Source of the DNA: Chloroflexi bacterium RBG_16_56_11
GTDB taxonomy: Bacteria; Chloroflexota; Dehalococcoidia; Dehalococcoidales; RBG-16-60-22
Assembly: GCA_001796865.1 (NCBI GenBank)
Contig: MGNQ01000009.1
Span: 19,547 to 64,513 of the forward strand
Direction: 5' to 3'
Length of the DNA stretch: 44,967 bases
The translations under genes and the position numbers were made by a program. The notes below the pieces were generated by a model. It did not search any database. It was not told the origin of the DNA and worked only from the letters and a program-made list of their open reading frames with translations. Within the stretch, counting starts at the first letter, position 1; the number at the start of each line of letters is the position of its first letter. Positions 8,044-16,958 of this stretch are shown piece after piece.

Positions 8044-9554
8044 ACGGTACAGTCTATCTGATTGGGGCTGGTCCGGGAGATCCGGGTCTAATGACGTGCA
8101 AGGGATTGGATTGCCTGGTCAGGGCAGACGTGATTATTTACGACCACCTCGTTAATAAGCAGTTACTGGATATAGCCCCGGAAAGCGCCGCCAGAATTTA
8201 CGCGGGAAAGAGTGCCGGCTGTCATGCCATGTCTCAAGATGAAATCAACCGCTTGCTGGTATCTAGTTCCAGGGAAGGCAAGGCCGTGGTACGGCTTAAA
8301 GGCGGCGATCCATTTGTCCTGGGTAGAGGAGGTGAAGAAGCCGAAACCCTGGCCAAATGCGGCGTCCCTTTCGAAATCGTACCCGGGGTTACCTCGGCGG
8401 TAGCGGCACCGGCTTACGCCGGGATTCCGGTCACCCATCGTGAACTAGCATCATCTTTTGCCGTTATTGCCGGTCATGAAGACCTGGCGAAGAGTGATTC
8501 TAGAATACAGTGGGCTAAACTGGCTACCGGTGTGGACACTCTGGTATTTCTGATGGGTATGCAGAACCTCCCCGAAATCGTGGCCAGGCTTGTCGAGCAC
8601 GGCAGGGCTATTGATACCCCTGTGGCGGTTGTCCAAGACGGCACAGGACCTCTGCAGAAGACGGTAGTGGGCACTTTAAGGGACATCGTGGATCTTGTTA
8701 AAGAGAATGGCATGGTGCCTCCGGCTGTTGTCGTGGTCGGTGAAGTGGTCAGGCTAAGGGAAACAATTCGCTGGTTCGATAACCGCCCGCTATTCGGTAA
8801 ACGTATACTGGTTACGAGGGCAAGCCACCAGGCAAGCACAATGAGCAAAGCGCTGGCCGAAAGGGGCGCTCTGCCCGTCGAACTACCTGCTATTACTATC
8901 CAGCGTTTATCTGACGATAAGGAGCTCAAAGCGGCTATCCTGAATCTAGGACAGTACCAGTGGATAGTCTTCACCAGTGTGAATGGCGTTGAGGCCTTCT
9001 TCGATGCTCTGGTCAATCAAAAGCTGGACTCTCGTGCCCTGAGCCAGTTGATAATCGGGGCCATCGGGCCTTCAACAGCAGAAGCATTGCGTCAAAAAGG
9101 CATCGTCGCTGATTTCCAGCCGGATATATTTACGAGTGAAGGGCTTATCGCCGGTTTAAAACAGTGGAATATCGCCGGTCAGCGATTCCTGCTCCCACGA
9201 GCTGACATTGCCGGTGAAGAACTGGTTCAGGGACTGGTTGGATTTGGGGCCTTGGTGCAGGAAATCGCAGTCTACCGGACTTCACCCGATGTCGAGTCTA
9301 TTGCTCAGGCCAAAGAGATGCTTCTAACGAAGCAAATCGATGTCATCACTTTTACCAGCTCATCGACGGTAACAAACCTGATAACCGCTCTTGGCGATAA
9401 CGAAATACCAGAAGGGGTCAAGATTGCCTGTATCGGGCCGAAAACGGCGGAGACCGCAATAAAAGCCGGACTTAAACCTGACGTAGTAGCTAAGGAGCAT
9501 AATATCTCCGGCCTGATAGACTCGTTAGAGGAATTTTTCAGAAAGGCGGCATGA
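8040..9554 (+). CDS. cobA-hemD: Uroporphyrinogen-III C-methyltransferase / uroporphyrinogen-III synthase fusion
   Basis: 504 residues with two enzymes. Residues 1 to about 245 are the SAM-dependent methyltransferase (SUMT), with GAGPGDPGLMT near the start, VRLKGGDPFVLGRGGEE, and the VPGVTSA segment; it makes precorrin-2. Residues about 255-504 are uroporphyrinogen-III synthase, with the ILVTRA start, FTSVNGVEAF and FTSSSTVTNL motifs typical of HemD. The fused enzyme closes the ring and sends it towards siroheme and cobalamin. This fusion is common in Firmicutes and Chloroflexota. It overlaps hemC by 4 bases and lies 1 base before hemB. With the dehydrogenase at 5215 it completes siroheme synthesis. 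Confidence 0.95.
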   Translation: MNGTVYLIGAGPGDPGLMTCKGLDCLVRADVIIYDHLVNKQLLDIAPESAARIYAGKSAGCHAMSQDEINRLLVSSSREGKAVVRLKGGDPFVLGRGGEEAETLAKCGVPFEIVPGVTSAVAAPAYAGIPVTHRELASSFAVIAGHEDLAKSDSRIQWAKLATGVDTLVFLMGMQNLPEIVARLVEHGRAIDTPVAVVQDGTGPLQKTVVGTLRDIVDLVKENGMVPPAVVVVGEVVRLRETIRWFDNRPLFGKRILVTRASHQASTMSKALAERGALPVELPAITIQRLSDDKELKAAILNLGQYQWIVFTSVNGVEAFFDALVNQKLDSRALSQLIIGAIGPSTAEALRQKGIVADFQPDIFTSEGLIAGLKQWNIAGQRFLLPRADIAGEELVQGLVGFGALVQEIAVYRTSPDVESIAQAKEMLLTKQIDVITFTSSSTVTNLITALGDNEIPEGVKIACIGPKTAETAIKAGLKPDVVAKEHNISGLIDSLEEFFRKAA

Positions 9555-9555
9555 T

Positions 9556-10548
9556 ATGGTAGTCTTTCCCGCGCAGCGCTTGCGTCGCTTACGCCGGACA
9601 GAAACAATACGGAGACTGGTACAGGAAACAAAGGTGGAAGTGAGGGACCTGGTCTATCCTCTCTTCGTGAAAGAGGGTATGGGTATCACGGAGGAGATAC
9701 CTTCCATGCCGGGCATCTTCCGGTTCTCTCCCGACCGGTTGCCAGCGGAGGTTGAAGAGATAGCCGGACTGAACATTCCCGCCGTTATTCTCTTTGGTAT
9801 TCCGGAACACAAGGATGAAACTGCCTCCATGGCGTGTCATCCAGAAGGGATTATCCAGCAGGCAATACGGACTATAAAGAAGTCAGTCCCTGAGCTTCTG
9901 GTGGTGTCCGATGTTTGCCTTTGTGAATACACAAGTCACGGTCACTGTGGCGTGATATCGAACGGCGATGTTGACAACGACAAAACATTATCATTCCTGG
10001 CGAAGACGGCTCTCTCGCATGCCGAAGCGGGAGCTGACATAGTCGCTCCTTCTGATATGATGGACGGCAGAGTCAAAATAATACGGGAAACCCTGGACCG
10101 GGCCAGTTATCAGAATATACCTATCCTCGCTTATTCGGCCAAATACGCCTCGGCATTTTATGGTCCTTTCCGGGATGCGGCGGAGTCATCTCCGCGGTTC
10201 GGCGACCGCCGCTCCTACCAGATGGATCCGCCCAACGTGCGGGAAGCGTTGCGGGAGGTTGAAGAGGACATCAACGAAGGCGCTGATATGGTGATGGTTA
10301 AGCCGGCATTGCCTTACCTGGATGTCATCAGCCGGGTACGGGCCGCTTTCAATCATCCATTAGCCGCCTATAATGTCAGCGGCGAGTATGCAATGGTAAA
10401 AGCAGCCGCCCGGCAAGGCTGGCTGGATGAACAACGCGCTATCACAGAGATTCTCACGGCTATCAAGAGAGCCGGTGCAGATATCATAATCACCTACCAC
10501 GCCAAGGACTTTGCCCGCTGGTCGGAACTGATGCAGGGAACCATATGA
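9556..10548 (+). CDS. hemB: Delta-aminolevulinic acid dehydratase (porphobilinogen synthase)
   Basis: 330 residues, normal length. It condenses two 5-aminolevulinates into porphobilinogen. Seen: the zinc-site cysteines CLCEYTSHGHC (Cys121, 123, 131), marking the zinc-dependent class, and the two active-site lysines in AYSAKYASAFYGPFRDA (Lys196) and MVMVKPALPYLD (Lys249). The ATG at 9556 follows the previous stop by 1 base with only a weak ribosome site, so it probably relies on coupling. It overlaps hemL by 4 bases. Confidence 0.96.
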   Translation: MVVFPAQRLRRLRRTETIRRLVQETKVEVRDLVYPLFVKEGMGITEEIPSMPGIFRFSPDRLPAEVEEIAGLNIPAVILFGIPEHKDETASMACHPEGIIQQAIRTIKKSVPELLVVSDVCLCEYTSHGHCGVISNGDVDNDKTLSFLAKTALSHAEAGADIVAPSDMMDGRVKIIRETLDRASYQNIPILAYSAKYASAFYGPFRDAAESSPRFGDRRSYQMDPPNVREALREVEEDINEGADMVMVKPALPYLDVISRVRAAFNHPLAAYNVSGEYAMVKAAARQGWLDEQRAITEILTAIKRAGADIIITYHAKDFARWSELMQGTI

Positions 10549-11828
10549 ATCAACAACGTTCCGAAGAACTCTTCCGCGAGGCACAACGTTTCCTGCCCGG
10601 CGGTGTTGACAGCCCGGTAAGATCTTATAAGGCGGTGGGGGGCACGCCACCGTTCATAGTGAAAGGACGAGGGTCAAGGATATTTGATGTAGATGGGAAT
10701 GAATTCATTGACTACGTCTCGTCGTGGGGGCCTCTGATTCTGGGTCATTCTCACCCGCAGGTAGTTGAAGCGTTGAAAAAAGCCGTGGAACGAGGAACGA
10801 GCTTTGGCGCTCCGACCGAATTGGAGATAACACTGGCCAAAATTATTTCAGCGGCTATTCCCTCCATCCAGATGCTACGCTTTGTGAACTCAGGGACAGA
10901 AGCAACTATGTCGGCTCTACGTCTGGCACGGGCCTATACGAAACGAGACAATATTATCAAATTCGCTGGCGGTTATCACGGCCATGCCGATGGGCTTCTC
11001 GTCAAAGCCGGCTCGGGTGCGGTCACGCTGGGTATACCCGATTCCCCTGGTGTTCCCTCCGGTTATGCCCGGAATATGCTGACAGCGCCATATAATGATG
11101 CTACGGCCGTAGAGCAACTTTTTGAACTCAATCCTGAAAAAATTGCGGCTGTCATAGTTGAGCCGGTGGCGGCTAACATGGGAGTGGTGCCGCCTCGACC
11201 CGGTTTCCTGGAAAGTCTGCGTAACCTGACCAGCCGGTTCGGCTCACTTCTCATATTTGATGAAGTTGTTACCGGCTTTCGCGTTGCTTATGGAGGTGCC
11301 CAGGTTAAATTTGAGGTCGCTCCCGACTTGACATGCCTGGGGAAGATTATCGGCGGCGGATTGCCGGTGGGCGCATATGGCGGTAGAAAAGATATTATGG
11401 AAATGGTGGCTCCGGTGGGGCCAGTATATCAAGCCGGGACGCTGTCGGGAAATCCCATAACGATGACGGCGGGGATAGAGACGCTTAAATTGCTCCATCA
11501 GCCCGGTTTTTATGAACAACTTGAAAATAAAGCGGCGAGCCTCGAAAAGGGAATAGCTATTGCAGCGGCCAGAGCTGGCGTCAATGTTTATATTTCGCGT
11601 GTCGCCTCGCTTCTTACAGTCTTCTTAACCGGTGACCGCGTAATCGACTATGAATCAGCGAAGCGAGCCAGTACCGCGGCGTTTAGCAGGTTCTTTCATA
11701 GTTTGTTAGCCGAGGGCATTTACTGGCCACCATCTCAGTTCGAGGCGGCCTTTGTCTCGTTTGTCCATAGTGAAGAAGACGTCCAGCTTACCATCGGAGC
11801 GATTGAAAAGGCACTTAACTCGTTATAG
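10545..11828 (+). CDS. hemL: Glutamate-1-semialdehyde 2,1-aminomutase
   Basis: 427 residues. A PLP enzyme converting the HemA product to 5-aminolevulinate. Seen: the FLPGGVDSPVR N-terminus, NSGTEATMSALRLAR, GGYHGHAD, IFDEVVTGFR, and the PLP lysine in CLGKIIGGGLPVGAYGG (Lys267). It overlaps hemB by 4 bases and is the last recognisable member of the rightward operon. No terminator with a U-tract is visible in the short interval after it. Confidence 0.96.
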   Translation: MNQQRSEELFREAQRFLPGGVDSPVRSYKAVGGTPPFIVKGRGSRIFDVDGNEFIDYVSSWGPLILGHSHPQVVEALKKAVERGTSFGAPTELEITLAKIISAAIPSIQMLRFVNSGTEATMSALRLARAYTKRDNIIKFAGGYHGHADGLLVKAGSGAVTLGIPDSPGVPSGYARNMLTAPYNDATAVEQLFELNPEKIAAVIVEPVAANMGVVPPRPGFLESLRNLTSRFGSLLIFDEVVTGFRVAYGGAQVKFEVAPDLTCLGKIIGGGLPVGAYGGRKDIMEMVAPVGPVYQAGTLSGNPITMTAGIETLKLLHQPGFYEQLENKAASLEKGIAIAAARAGVNVYISRVASLLTVFLTGDRVIDYESAKRASTAAFSRFFHSLLAEGIYWPPSQFEAAFVSFVHSEEDVQLTIGAIEKALNSL

Positions 11829-11853
11829 ATAGTCGCGAAGATAGATAATAAAG

Positions 11854-12255
11854 GTGCTCGATATTAGGGTAAATTCGATGAGATGTTGGAAGCGGTTGAA
11901 ATCACTCGTTGCGAGGCAGCATGAGCCTTGTCCAGGATGTCGCATGTGTGTGCAATTAACGGGCAGGCCCCCCGAGAACCAAGCAGAGTACTTTGTCAAG
12001 AAAATAATGGGAGAACGTGAGTCGGTTCCCCTTCACTGGCTAGAGGGGCAGATTAGTAACACTCTCTATCATGAGGAGCTTAAGCTCGGTGCCGGGACGC
12101 TTGACATAGGCGTATGGGGGCCAGGTCTATTCGTTAAAGAGGCGGACCGCATCCTAGCGGAAATACGCCCGGAGTTTGCTTATTTCGTACGAGAGAATGG
12201 AACCAAGTTGGAGGCTACAGAGGCTTTCGAAGGGGGCCAGAAATCTGGTTATTGA
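11854..12255 (+). CDS. Hypothetical protein, unrecognised
   Basis: Up to 133 residues from GTG 11854, or 125 from ATG 11878 (MRCWKRLKS). I recognise no family. It has a CPGCRMC cysteine cluster near the N-terminus that could bind a metal, and an acidic remainder. It stops in a TTGA overlap with the next frame, which hints that the pair is translated together. Base composition is lower in GC than hemL. The reading frame may not be real; support is only its length, the overlap and the lack of another gene here. Confidence 0.4.
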   Translation: MLDIRVNSMRCWKRLKSLVARQHEPCPGCRMCVQLTGRPPENQAEYFVKKIMGERESVPLHWLEGQISNTLYHEELKLGAGTLDIGVWGPGLFVKEADRILAEIRPEFAYFVRENGTKLEATEAFEGGQKSGY

Positions 12256-12596
12256 ATTATTGCCGACAGGCTATCTCTAAAACATACTACGACCTGTTCA
12301 CATTTATTATTCAATTCGCTAATGAGTTATCTGAGTGGGACTCACATGATGAAGACGATCTCTTTTCTTATCCTATTTACATTCCAACAGCGTTGGATGT
12401 GTGCCTGACACACATGCGCCAAGAAATCAGTTCTCCCAATGACGAAAGACTTCCCGAGTATCGACGCACACTAGCTGACGCTCAAAACAGTCTTCGAGCA
12501 TCCCGTTACCAACGGCTACTAGATGATCGTATCGCCAAAGAGGTAGCGGAAGAATGGCTGCAAAGTAACACCACAAAAGTGCGGCTATCGTTTTGA
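12252..12596 (+). CDS. Hypothetical protein, unrecognised
   Basis: 114 residues from a TTG start overlapping the previous stop. No family recognised. It looks soluble and helical, acidic in the middle (WDSHDEDD), with a basic arginine-rich helix near the C-terminus. There is no clear ribosome site, so expression would depend on coupling. It could be the end of a degraded gene; confidence is low. Confidence 0.35.
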   Translation: MNYCRQAISKTYYDLFTFIIQFANELSEWDSHDEDDLFSYPIYIPTALDVCLTHMRQEISSPNDERLPEYRRTLADAQNSLRASRYQRLLDDRIAKEVAEEWLQSNTTKVRLSF

Positions 12597-12695
12597 TCGC
12601 TATGTAGCATCTTTCGGCAAGTCGACATATTTCAACAACACTTGACCTCTATAGTCATGTTGCCCCCGGTCTTCAAGCGGCGGCAGCACGCTGTT

Positions 12696-12724
12696 TTGAC
12701 GAGGCTTTAAGTCCCAAGTATAAT
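12696..12724 (+). promoter_or_regulatory. Sigma-70 promoter upstream of tRNA-Arg
   Basis: TTGACG (12696-12701), a 17-base spacer and a perfect TATAAT (12719-12724). The inferred start near 12731 is about 125 bases before the tRNA. A 16-codon frame (12728-12778, starting MAEKTRHDN) lies in the leader, but I do not think it is a gene. Confidence 0.7.
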
Positions 12725-12855
12725 AGAATGGCTGAGAAAACAAGGCATGACAATGAAGCCGCAGAAAAAATCTATTAGCAAATAATTGGCAACATCTATT
12801 TATGTCTACTTTTGTCGCGGCATCATGTCGCCGTTTTAGCTTCAGAAAACAATAT

Positions 12856-12931
12856 GCCCCTGTAGCTCAGGCGGATAGAGCAGCGGTTTCCTAAACCGTG
12901 TGCCCGGGTTCGAGTCCCGGCAGGGGTACCA
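12856..12931 (+). tRNA. tRNA-Arg (anticodon CCT)
   Basis: A complete cloverleaf of 76 bases. The acceptor stem GCCCCTG pairs with CAGGGGT (one G-T at the end), with D-stem GCTC/GAGC, anticodon stem GCGGT/ACCGT around loop TTCCTAA, and T-arm CCGGG/CCCGG with TTCGAGT. The CCA end is encoded. It reads AGG arginine codons. Confidence 0.97.
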
Positions 12932-13092
12932 GTTTCAATTGACGCTAACGTCCTGCCTTTTCAACACCGCCTTCTTCAATCCCGGAGTACAAGTTAACCC
13001 TTACCTGAAACAGGTGTTACCCCCATTGGCGAATCCGGCCGGCATGTATATAGTCAAATATAGTCATGCCTTGGGAAGCCGGAGGTTACGGG

Positions 13093-13308
13093 ATGCCCGT
13101 AAAACTGCAAGAGGTTGTTTTTTACACCACCAGTGAAGCCTGCCGCCTGGCGGGCACCAACCGCAATACCTTCCTCCGCTGGGTCCGGGAGGGCAAGTTC
13201 CCCGATGTCGCCCACCGCAACCGCAACGGCTGGCGACTCTTTGTCGAAAGCGATATCTCGAGGTTGAAGCAGTGCGTTAACCTCGTTCAAAAAACAACTG
13301 ATGAATAA
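13093..13308 (+). CDS. Small excisionase/MerR-like helix-turn-helix protein
   Basis: 71 residues. FYTTSEACRLAGTNRNTFLRWVREGKFP is a winged HTH of the HTH_17/excisionase type, followed by the wing GWRLFVESDISRL. It should bind DNA. GGAGG stands 7 bases before the ATG at 13093. An in-frame ATG at 13066 would add 9 residues without a ribosome site. It lies between tRNA-Arg and a glycosyltransferase gene. No integrase is present, so a local regulator is as likely as a mobile-element remnant. A similar-sized HTH protein is encoded at 23419. Confidence 0.75.
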   Translation: MPVKLQEVVFYTTSEACRLAGTNRNTFLRWVREGKFPDVAHRNRNGWRLFVESDISRLKQCVNLVQKTTDE

Positions 13309-13378
13309 GATAAAAATCACATCAATAATATTGACTGTTGCATTATAATATTATTGCGCATGAGAGGGGAACATTATT

Positions 13379-14779
13379 ATGTTAACCAGCATCACACCGG
13401 AAAACACCGAGTTCGTTCTCCTTTCCTTTGAAGGCCCGGATGGCTATTCTCTCGCCGGCGGACTCGGCGTCCGGGTGACCAATCTCTCGCAAAGCCTGGC
13501 CAACCTGGGATTCCCCACCCACCTTTTCTTTATCGGCGACCCCCGTCTCAAAGGAGAAGAGACTCTCCAGACCGGCGCCGTCCTGCACCGCTGGTGCCAG
13601 TGGATCAGCCACTACCACCCCAACGGGGTCTACCAGGGCGAGTTCGAAAAGATTTTCGACTTCAACCGCTCCGTTCCGGGATACATCATCGATAATATCG
13701 TCAGGCCCGCCATAGCGCGGGGTAAGATAGTGGCCATCCTGGGCGAGGAATGGCACACCGCCGAGGCCATGATTTACCTCAGCGATAGGCTCCATGAGAT
13801 GGGACTGAGGAACCGCGTGGTGATGTTCTGGAACGCCAACAACACCTTCGGCTTCGACCGCATCGACTGGGGGAGACTGGCTTTCACCAACACTATCACC
13901 ACGGTAAGCCGCTATATGAAAAATATCATCCTGGGTCTTGGCCGGGGACTTCATCCTCTGGTAATACCGAACGGCATACCCGGTGTACTGCTGCACCGGA
14001 TGGACAACGAAGCCTCTGCCGAGCTGCGGGCACGGATTCCCGCAGATGTGGTCCTTTCCAAGGTGGCCCGCTGGGACGAAGACAAACGTTGGGATACGGT
14101 CATTGATACGGTCGCCCGGCTCAAGGAGCGCGGTAAAAAACCGGTGCTGCTGGCCCGCGGCGGCATCGAACCTTATGGCAATCAAATTCTCGAAAAGGCC
14201 CGCTCGCTTAACCTCCAGGTCAGGGACGTGCACGCCCAGGGGAACACGATGAAGGACTATTTCCAGGCCATCGAAAACTCCGGGGGGGCGGATATTTTAA
14301 GTCTGAAATTCCACTGCCCGCCGGAGCTGCTGCGCCTTTTCTACCATTCCTCGGATGCCGTGCTCGCCAATAGCAGCCACGAGCCTTTCGGGCTGGTGGG
14401 GCTGGAGACGATGGCCGCCGGCGGCGTCGCTTTTACCGGCAATACCGGCGAAGACTATGCCATTCCCTTCCACAATTCCATCGTCCTGGAAACGAGAGAC
14501 CCGCGGGAAATGGTCATCTATTTGTCCTATCTCCAGGAAAATCCTGACGTCACGAAAAAAATACGGCGTATGGCCCGGGAGACGGCCCGCATCTATACCT
14601 GGGAAAGGGTCGTCGAGTATCTTATCAGGAAGCTGGAATATCGCGCCCGCTCCCAGGGTATCCTGGCCAACGAGCCGAAGAAAGCCACGCCGGAGCCTTT
14701 CATCGGTATCGAGCCCGTGGACACCGAGGCCAGGCCCGGCCTCGAAGTCATCAAAGCAAGGGAAATGGCCCGGGTCTAG
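13379..14779 (+). CDS. Glycosyltransferase, glycogen-synthase-like (GT-B fold)
   Basis: 466 residues. The N-terminal SLAGGLGVRVTNLSQSLANLG matches the nucleotide-sugar entry loop of GT4/GT5 enzymes. The C-terminal half carries SHEPFGLVGLETMAAGG with the two conserved glutamates of the donor-binding E-x7-E motif. It is a cytoplasmic retaining glycosyltransferase; donor and acceptor are not evident. GAGGGG precedes the ATG at 13379. The last 40 residues are proline- and acid-rich and probably disordered. A role in storage polysaccharide or glycolipid synthesis is possible. Confidence 0.85.
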   Translation: MLTSITPENTEFVLLSFEGPDGYSLAGGLGVRVTNLSQSLANLGFPTHLFFIGDPRLKGEETLQTGAVLHRWCQWISHYHPNGVYQGEFEKIFDFNRSVPGYIIDNIVRPAIARGKIVAILGEEWHTAEAMIYLSDRLHEMGLRNRVVMFWNANNTFGFDRIDWGRLAFTNTITTVSRYMKNIILGLGRGLHPLVIPNGIPGVLLHRMDNEASAELRARIPADVVLSKVARWDEDKRWDTVIDTVARLKERGKKPVLLARGGIEPYGNQILEKARSLNLQVRDVHAQGNTMKDYFQAIENSGGADILSLKFHCPPELLRLFYHSSDAVLANSSHEPFGLVGLETMAAGGVAFTGNTGEDYAIPFHNSIVLETRDPREMVIYLSYLQENPDVTKKIRRMARETARIYTWERVVEYLIRKLEYRARSQGILANEPKKATPEPFIGIEPVDTEARPGLEVIKAREMARV

Positions 14780-14801
14780 GCTTTTCTCCCCTGCACTCCC
14801 A

Positions 14802-15959
14802 TCAGGCCCCCGTCGGACTGCTCCGGGAGGTCCGGCCATCGTGGCCGAGCTCCTGGAGAAGCTGCACATAACGGATGATATCGGCGCGGCTGAGCATCCC
14901 CGCGCACGTCCCCTCTCTCTGGATGAGGAGCTGGTTCACGTCATGCTGCGTCACCAGCTTAAGCGCCTTGCTCACGTCATCGTCGGGAGACACCGTGAAG
15001 AGGGGCGCCCGTGTCATAATCTCCCCAACTTTCGTCGTCGCCCATTTTTCCCGCGGCAGTCCCTTGACATCGGTTATCGTCACGATGCCTTCCGTGCGCT
15101 CCCCCTGGCACACCGGGAGGGCGCGCCCGTGCTTCCTGTTGAAAATGTCCGTGACCAGCTGGTCGACGGTGGTATCAGGTGTGACGGTCTCCGGTTTGGG
15201 GCTCATGATATCCCGCACCTTCTTGCCGCTGAGCAGCTCCCGCAACATGACCTCTTTCCGGCTGGCGTCGGCGGTGCTGCTCAGGAACCACCCGATGAAA
15301 GCCGTCCAGATGCCTCCCAGGAAGCCGAACATACTCCCCGTCAGCACCTGGTACACTCCGAACCCTATGAGCGCCCAGCCGAGTAACCGCCCCACCGTCG
15401 CCGCGATGTTCGTGGCCTTGACCAGACTACCTGTCGCCGACCAGAGAATAGAACGCAGGACGCGCCCCCCGTCCAGCGGGAAACCGGGTACGAGGTTGAA
15501 GATACCCAGGACGAGGTTGATGTAAGCCAGATAGCCCAGCATGGCGTCGATGACCGTTCCATCGGCGGACAGGCGCTCCAGTCCCCAGAAGACCCCGGCC
15601 AGGACCAGGCTCGTCACCGGCCCTACGATGGCCATGGAGAACTCTATCGCTGGCCGGGCCGGTTCCTCCTCGAGGTTGCTGACGCCCCCCAGGATGAAAA
15701 GGGTGATGCTGTTAACGGACATGCCGCGCGCCCGGGCGACCAGTGAGTGGGCGAGTTCATGGAGCAGCACGCAGATAAAAAGCATCAACGACGCCACGAC
15801 GCCCATGAGCCAGTAAGTAAGGGTCTCCTCTCCCGGCACCGTTACCCGGAAAACACCCTCCGCCAGCGACCATGTTATCAGGATAAAGATGAATAGCCAC
15901 GAGTAATGAATACCGATATCGATACCGGCGACGCGGAAAAGGCGGATGGAACTCTTCAT
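14802..15959 (-). CDS. Site-2-protease family zinc metalloprotease with CBS domains
   Basis: 385 residues, an integral membrane M50 protease that cleaves substrates within the membrane. Seen: zinc ligands and catalytic Glu in HELAH (67-71), the third ligand in NLVPGFPLDGGR (Asp163), about six hydrophobic segments in residues 15-225, then two CBS domains (about 245-300 and 310-365) that usually bind adenylates. It overlaps the upstream universal stress protein gene by 4 bases (ATGA), so the two form an operon. Substrate unknown; the CBS plus stress-protein pairing suggests energy or stress sensing. Confidence 0.92.
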   Translation of the reverse strand: MKSSIRLFRVAGIDIGIHYSWLFIFILITWSLAEGVFRVTVPGEETLTYWLMGVVASLMLFICVLLHELAHSLVARARGMSVNSITLFILGGVSNLEEEPARPAIEFSMAIVGPVTSLVLAGVFWGLERLSADGTVIDAMLGYLAYINLVLGIFNLVPGFPLDGGRVLRSILWSATGSLVKATNIAATVGRLLGWALIGFGVYQVLTGSMFGFLGGIWTAFIGWFLSSTADASRKEVMLRELLSGKKVRDIMSPKPETVTPDTTVDQLVTDIFNRKHGRALPVCQGERTEGIVTITDVKGLPREKWATTKVGEIMTRAPLFTVSPDDDVSKALKLVTQHDVNQLLIQREGTCAGMLSRADIIRYVQLLQELGHDGRTSRSSPTGA

Positions 15960-16498
15960 AGGTTGTCTCCTCCGAGGTCCTGTTTATATCCCCGTAAAGA
16001 TTTATTCTCCTTCGGTCTTATTAGCAAAATCGGCCGCCCCGACTTTTTCAGCACCTCTTCCGCCACGCTCCCGAAGACGACCCGTCCCAGGCCGCTGTGC
16101 CCGTGGGTCACGAGGGCTATCAGGCCGACTCTCTCTCGATGGGCGTATTCTATGATAAGCTCAGCGGCATCGCCCGGCCTGGCCACGCTGGCTACTTCCA
16201 GGCCCTTTTTGCGTAAAGACACGGCCACCCCTTCGAGGTAGTCGAGGGCGATTTGTTTGTATTTCTTGTCTTCTTTCCTCATCAACCCGGGGCCGATAGG
16301 CGCGCCGGAGCGGATGTCCGCGGCCACCGCCGACGACGGGACGATATAGGCACGGAACAGGATAACCCGGCTCTTGAACTGCCGCGCCTGTTCGGCGGCG
16401 TAGGGCAGTATCTGCTCGGCTATCTTCGAGCCGTCCAGGCAGACCAGTATCTTCCCGAAAATATTCTTCGCGCCCGTTTTCATCTCCCGATTAAACAA
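15956..16498 (-). CDS. Universal stress protein (UspA family)
   Basis: 180 residues. The C-terminal GHSGLGRVVFGSVAEEVL is the ATP-binding G-x2-G-x9-G-S motif, and FGKILVCLDGS opens the fold. The family is induced by stress or starvation, and this member should bind ATP. An insertion of about 15-20 residues after the second strand is common in environmental UspA proteins. The first residues MFNREMKTGAKN are variable; an internal Met6 start is possible. It is first in the leftward pair with the site-2 protease. Confidence 0.92.
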   Translation of the reverse strand: MFNREMKTGAKNIFGKILVCLDGSKIAEQILPYAAEQARQFKSRVILFRAYIVPSSAVAADIRSGAPIGPGLMRKEDKKYKQIALDYLEGVAVSLRKKGLEVASVARPGDAAELIIEYAHRERVGLIALVTHGHSGLGRVVFGSVAEEVLKKSGRPILLIRPKENKSLRGYKQDLGGDNL

Positions 16499-16583
16499 TT
16501 ATAGCAGAAATCCGCCTCGATTCGGATACCTCGGGTTAATTTGAGCCTAAATGTAATAAATATTCAACATTTTTTTCGACCAT

Positions 16584-16611
16584 TTGATGATTTCGACACG
16601 GCGGGTATACT
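16584..16611 (+). promoter_or_regulatory. Promoter for the small protein/MBL-rhodanese operon
   Basis: TTGATG (16584-16589), 16 bases, TATACT (16606-16611). The start would be near 16618, giving a leader of about 50 bases with GGAGG before the ATG at 16671. Confidence 0.55.
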
Positions 16612-16670
16612 ATAATTCCAATCGAGTTACCCTATAATTATAGATAGAAGGCGTATTCCAGGAGGCATGA

Positions 16671-16916
16671 ATGCTGAAACTGACGACGAAATCGAAACTT
16701 AATCCCGGAGAGGTGGTAAAAAAAGCCGTCGCCTACTTCGGTCCCGGGGGCTACGGCCTGACCGTGACTAACAAGACCGATACCTGCGCTTCTTTTGAGG
16801 GCGGCGGGGGGGGCGTGGAAATCACCACTTGCCCCGAGGGCAAAGGCACGTCAGTCGACTTCGAGACCCGGGAGTGGGAAAACCAGGTCAAGGAGTTTGC
16901 CCGCAGTCTTAAATAA
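16671..16916 (+). CDS. Small conserved-looking protein of unknown function
   Basis: 81 residues, no family recognised. It has a lysine-rich start, a run of five glycines in the middle (SFEGGGGGVE), and a charged C-terminal helix. GGAGG lies 5 bases upstream of ATG 16671; another ATG at 16667 is out of frame. It is 42 bases before the MBL-rhodanese gene and probably co-transcribed. The alternating pattern suggests a small alpha-beta fold. Confidence 0.65.
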   Translation: MLKLTTKSKLNPGEVVKKAVAYFGPGGYGLTVTNKTDTCASFEGGGGGVEITTCPEGKGTSVDFETREWENQVKEFARSLK

Positions 16917-16958
16917 CCTCCTTCCTCCGGCCTTCCGGCCGACGTTGAAGGTCAACGA

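Noticed and set aside
12856..13308. An integrated element at the tRNA-Arg 3' end, suggested by the excisionase-like gene
   Set aside because: No integrase and no repeat of the tRNA 3' end was seen further on; the next genes look like ordinary chromosome.
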